Origin: Plutella xylostella
Taxonomy: Eukaryota; Arthropoda; Insecta; Lepidoptera; Plutellidae
Assembly: GCF_932276165.1 (NCBI RefSeq)
Contig: NC_064011.1
Coordinates: 1,691,501 to 1,755,500 of the forward strand
Length of the DNA stretch: 64,000 nt
Reading direction: 5' to 3'
Shown here in pieces: positions 63,226 to 64,000 of this stretch. Numbering within the stretch: the first letter of the stretch is position 1; every line of letters begins with the position of its first letter. The translations under genes were made by a program, and so were the position numbers. Under the pieces are notes generated by a model. That model searched no databases. It worked only from the letters and a program-made list of their open reading frames with translations, and had not been told where the DNA came from.

Positions 63226-64000
63226 CCTACCAAAATCATTTTCTAAATGACATAACTTGTTTAAATCTGACACTGCGGCCAACTTTACATGATCCCTACG
63301 TGACGTGTCTCAGGTTCTCACTAAACGGTAACGTTCGTTTTCAACCAACGTTATAACGGTACGAAGAAAGTAATGACGTTATCCGCCGCAACGTTACGCA
63401 ACTATCGACCGTATTACCGGTTGATAAGATGCTAATTCGACTGCAGGGGGCCGGTGGGAATGCGGATTTTGGTTCGGCAGTAAATTGGGCGTTGAATTTT
63501 GATGTATTTGATGCGATTTGAGGTTTCTTTGTAGAAATAAATTAATTCATCATAAAATCATTTCAAATAAAGGGAATTCACTTCGTTTCACTTAACTTGT
63601 CATTCTGAAAAACGTACTATGTTCTACGACTTACGGGAAAAAGTCCGTAAGCAACAAAATTTGTATAAAGAAGCAAATTTTCCCAAGAAAAGGTTGTTCA
63701 GAATGAGCTTCTGAGTCACCCAGCTTCGGCGAACTATAGTAACCATACGCTTTTTCGATCACCCTGTACAACTTTTGTGTATAATATTCTACATAGCTCT
63801 ACATTATCATTTGTCTGGGATCTGAACAACTAAACTTTTTATTAAAGTCATAACGACACCAAAGAGTTTATATTTTACCAAGTGGCCAGTGCCTTACAGC
63901 GAACATACAAAACGTATTGTAACCTCATTTCTGTAGCGATAATACGAATAAATTCAGGTCTCGCAAATGTTTGAGACAGAAACGCGACCGATGTGACTGT

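Larger units (their letters stand above)
55765..64000 (-). other. Long kinase intron, with repeats (8.2 kb up to window edge)
   Basis: No kinase-like exon was found. Content: a MITE (55835-55935), short repeats (55480-55562, 57508-57600, 57958-58174), a MITE (59549-59784), a LINE (59905-60966) and an inverted retrotransposon tail (63035-63225). The rest is AT-rich and unassigned. Confidence 0.5.

Overview
This is a nuclear window from an insect, most likely a moth or butterfly. Genes are split into many short exons with GT-AG introns. The introns and spacers are filled with MITEs, mariner/Tc1, hAT and LINE remnants. Several repeats look typical of Lepidoptera: retroposon tails ending in TGATGATGATG, a repeat ending in TATAATATTAGTTAGGA, and a tRNA-like SINE head. 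No taxon could be confirmed without a database search.

Layout, left to right. (1) 0-0.6 kb: hAT transposon remnant. (2) About 1.28-15.95 kb, minus strand: 'gene A', a 7-exon, 1095-residue model with an N-terminal RRM-like fold, a Q/N-rich linker, a nine-residue repeat array and a C-terminal DUF4780-type domain. Its large fifth intron holds a nest of DNA transposons inside a hAT element (4712-7341, 8-bp target duplication). (3) 15.955-16.462 kb: a 508-bp divergent promoter region. (4) 16.46-31.40 kb, plus strand: 'gene B', a 15-exon, 1615-residue paralogue of gene A with the same first-two-exon structure, disordered Q/P- and R/S/D-rich regions, two helical segments, and two DUF4780-like units in its last exon. 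(5) About 34.18-40.90 kb, plus strand: 'gene C', a lysine/acid-rich protein of at least 348 residues whose 5' end I could not fix. (6) 35.1-38.3 kb: DNA transposons inside gene C introns, including a mariner with intact ends but a broken transposase. (7) 46.24-55.76 kb, minus strand: the last 11 exons (813 residues) of an MSK/JIL-1-type tandem protein kinase. Its 5' exons must lie beyond the right edge. (8) 55.8-64 kb: that gene's long intron, with a 5'-truncated Jockey-like LINE and MITEs.

How the genes fit together. All four look nuclear and chromatin- or RNA-related by composition: RRM-like domains, basic/acidic tails and a histone H3-kinase family member. Genes A and B are an inverted, head-to-head duplicate pair and may share a promoter. 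I recognise the kinase family with confidence. I do not recognise genes A-C beyond their domains.

Most unusual features: the divergent RRM-DUF4780 pair; partial exon copies next to their parent exons in the kinase gene and gene C, several differing mainly at synonymous sites; a four-copy 132-bp array containing a kinase exon; and an 18-nt microexon in gene B that apparently arose by copying the end of the previous exon. All exon models come from reading frame, splice-site sequence and phase only.
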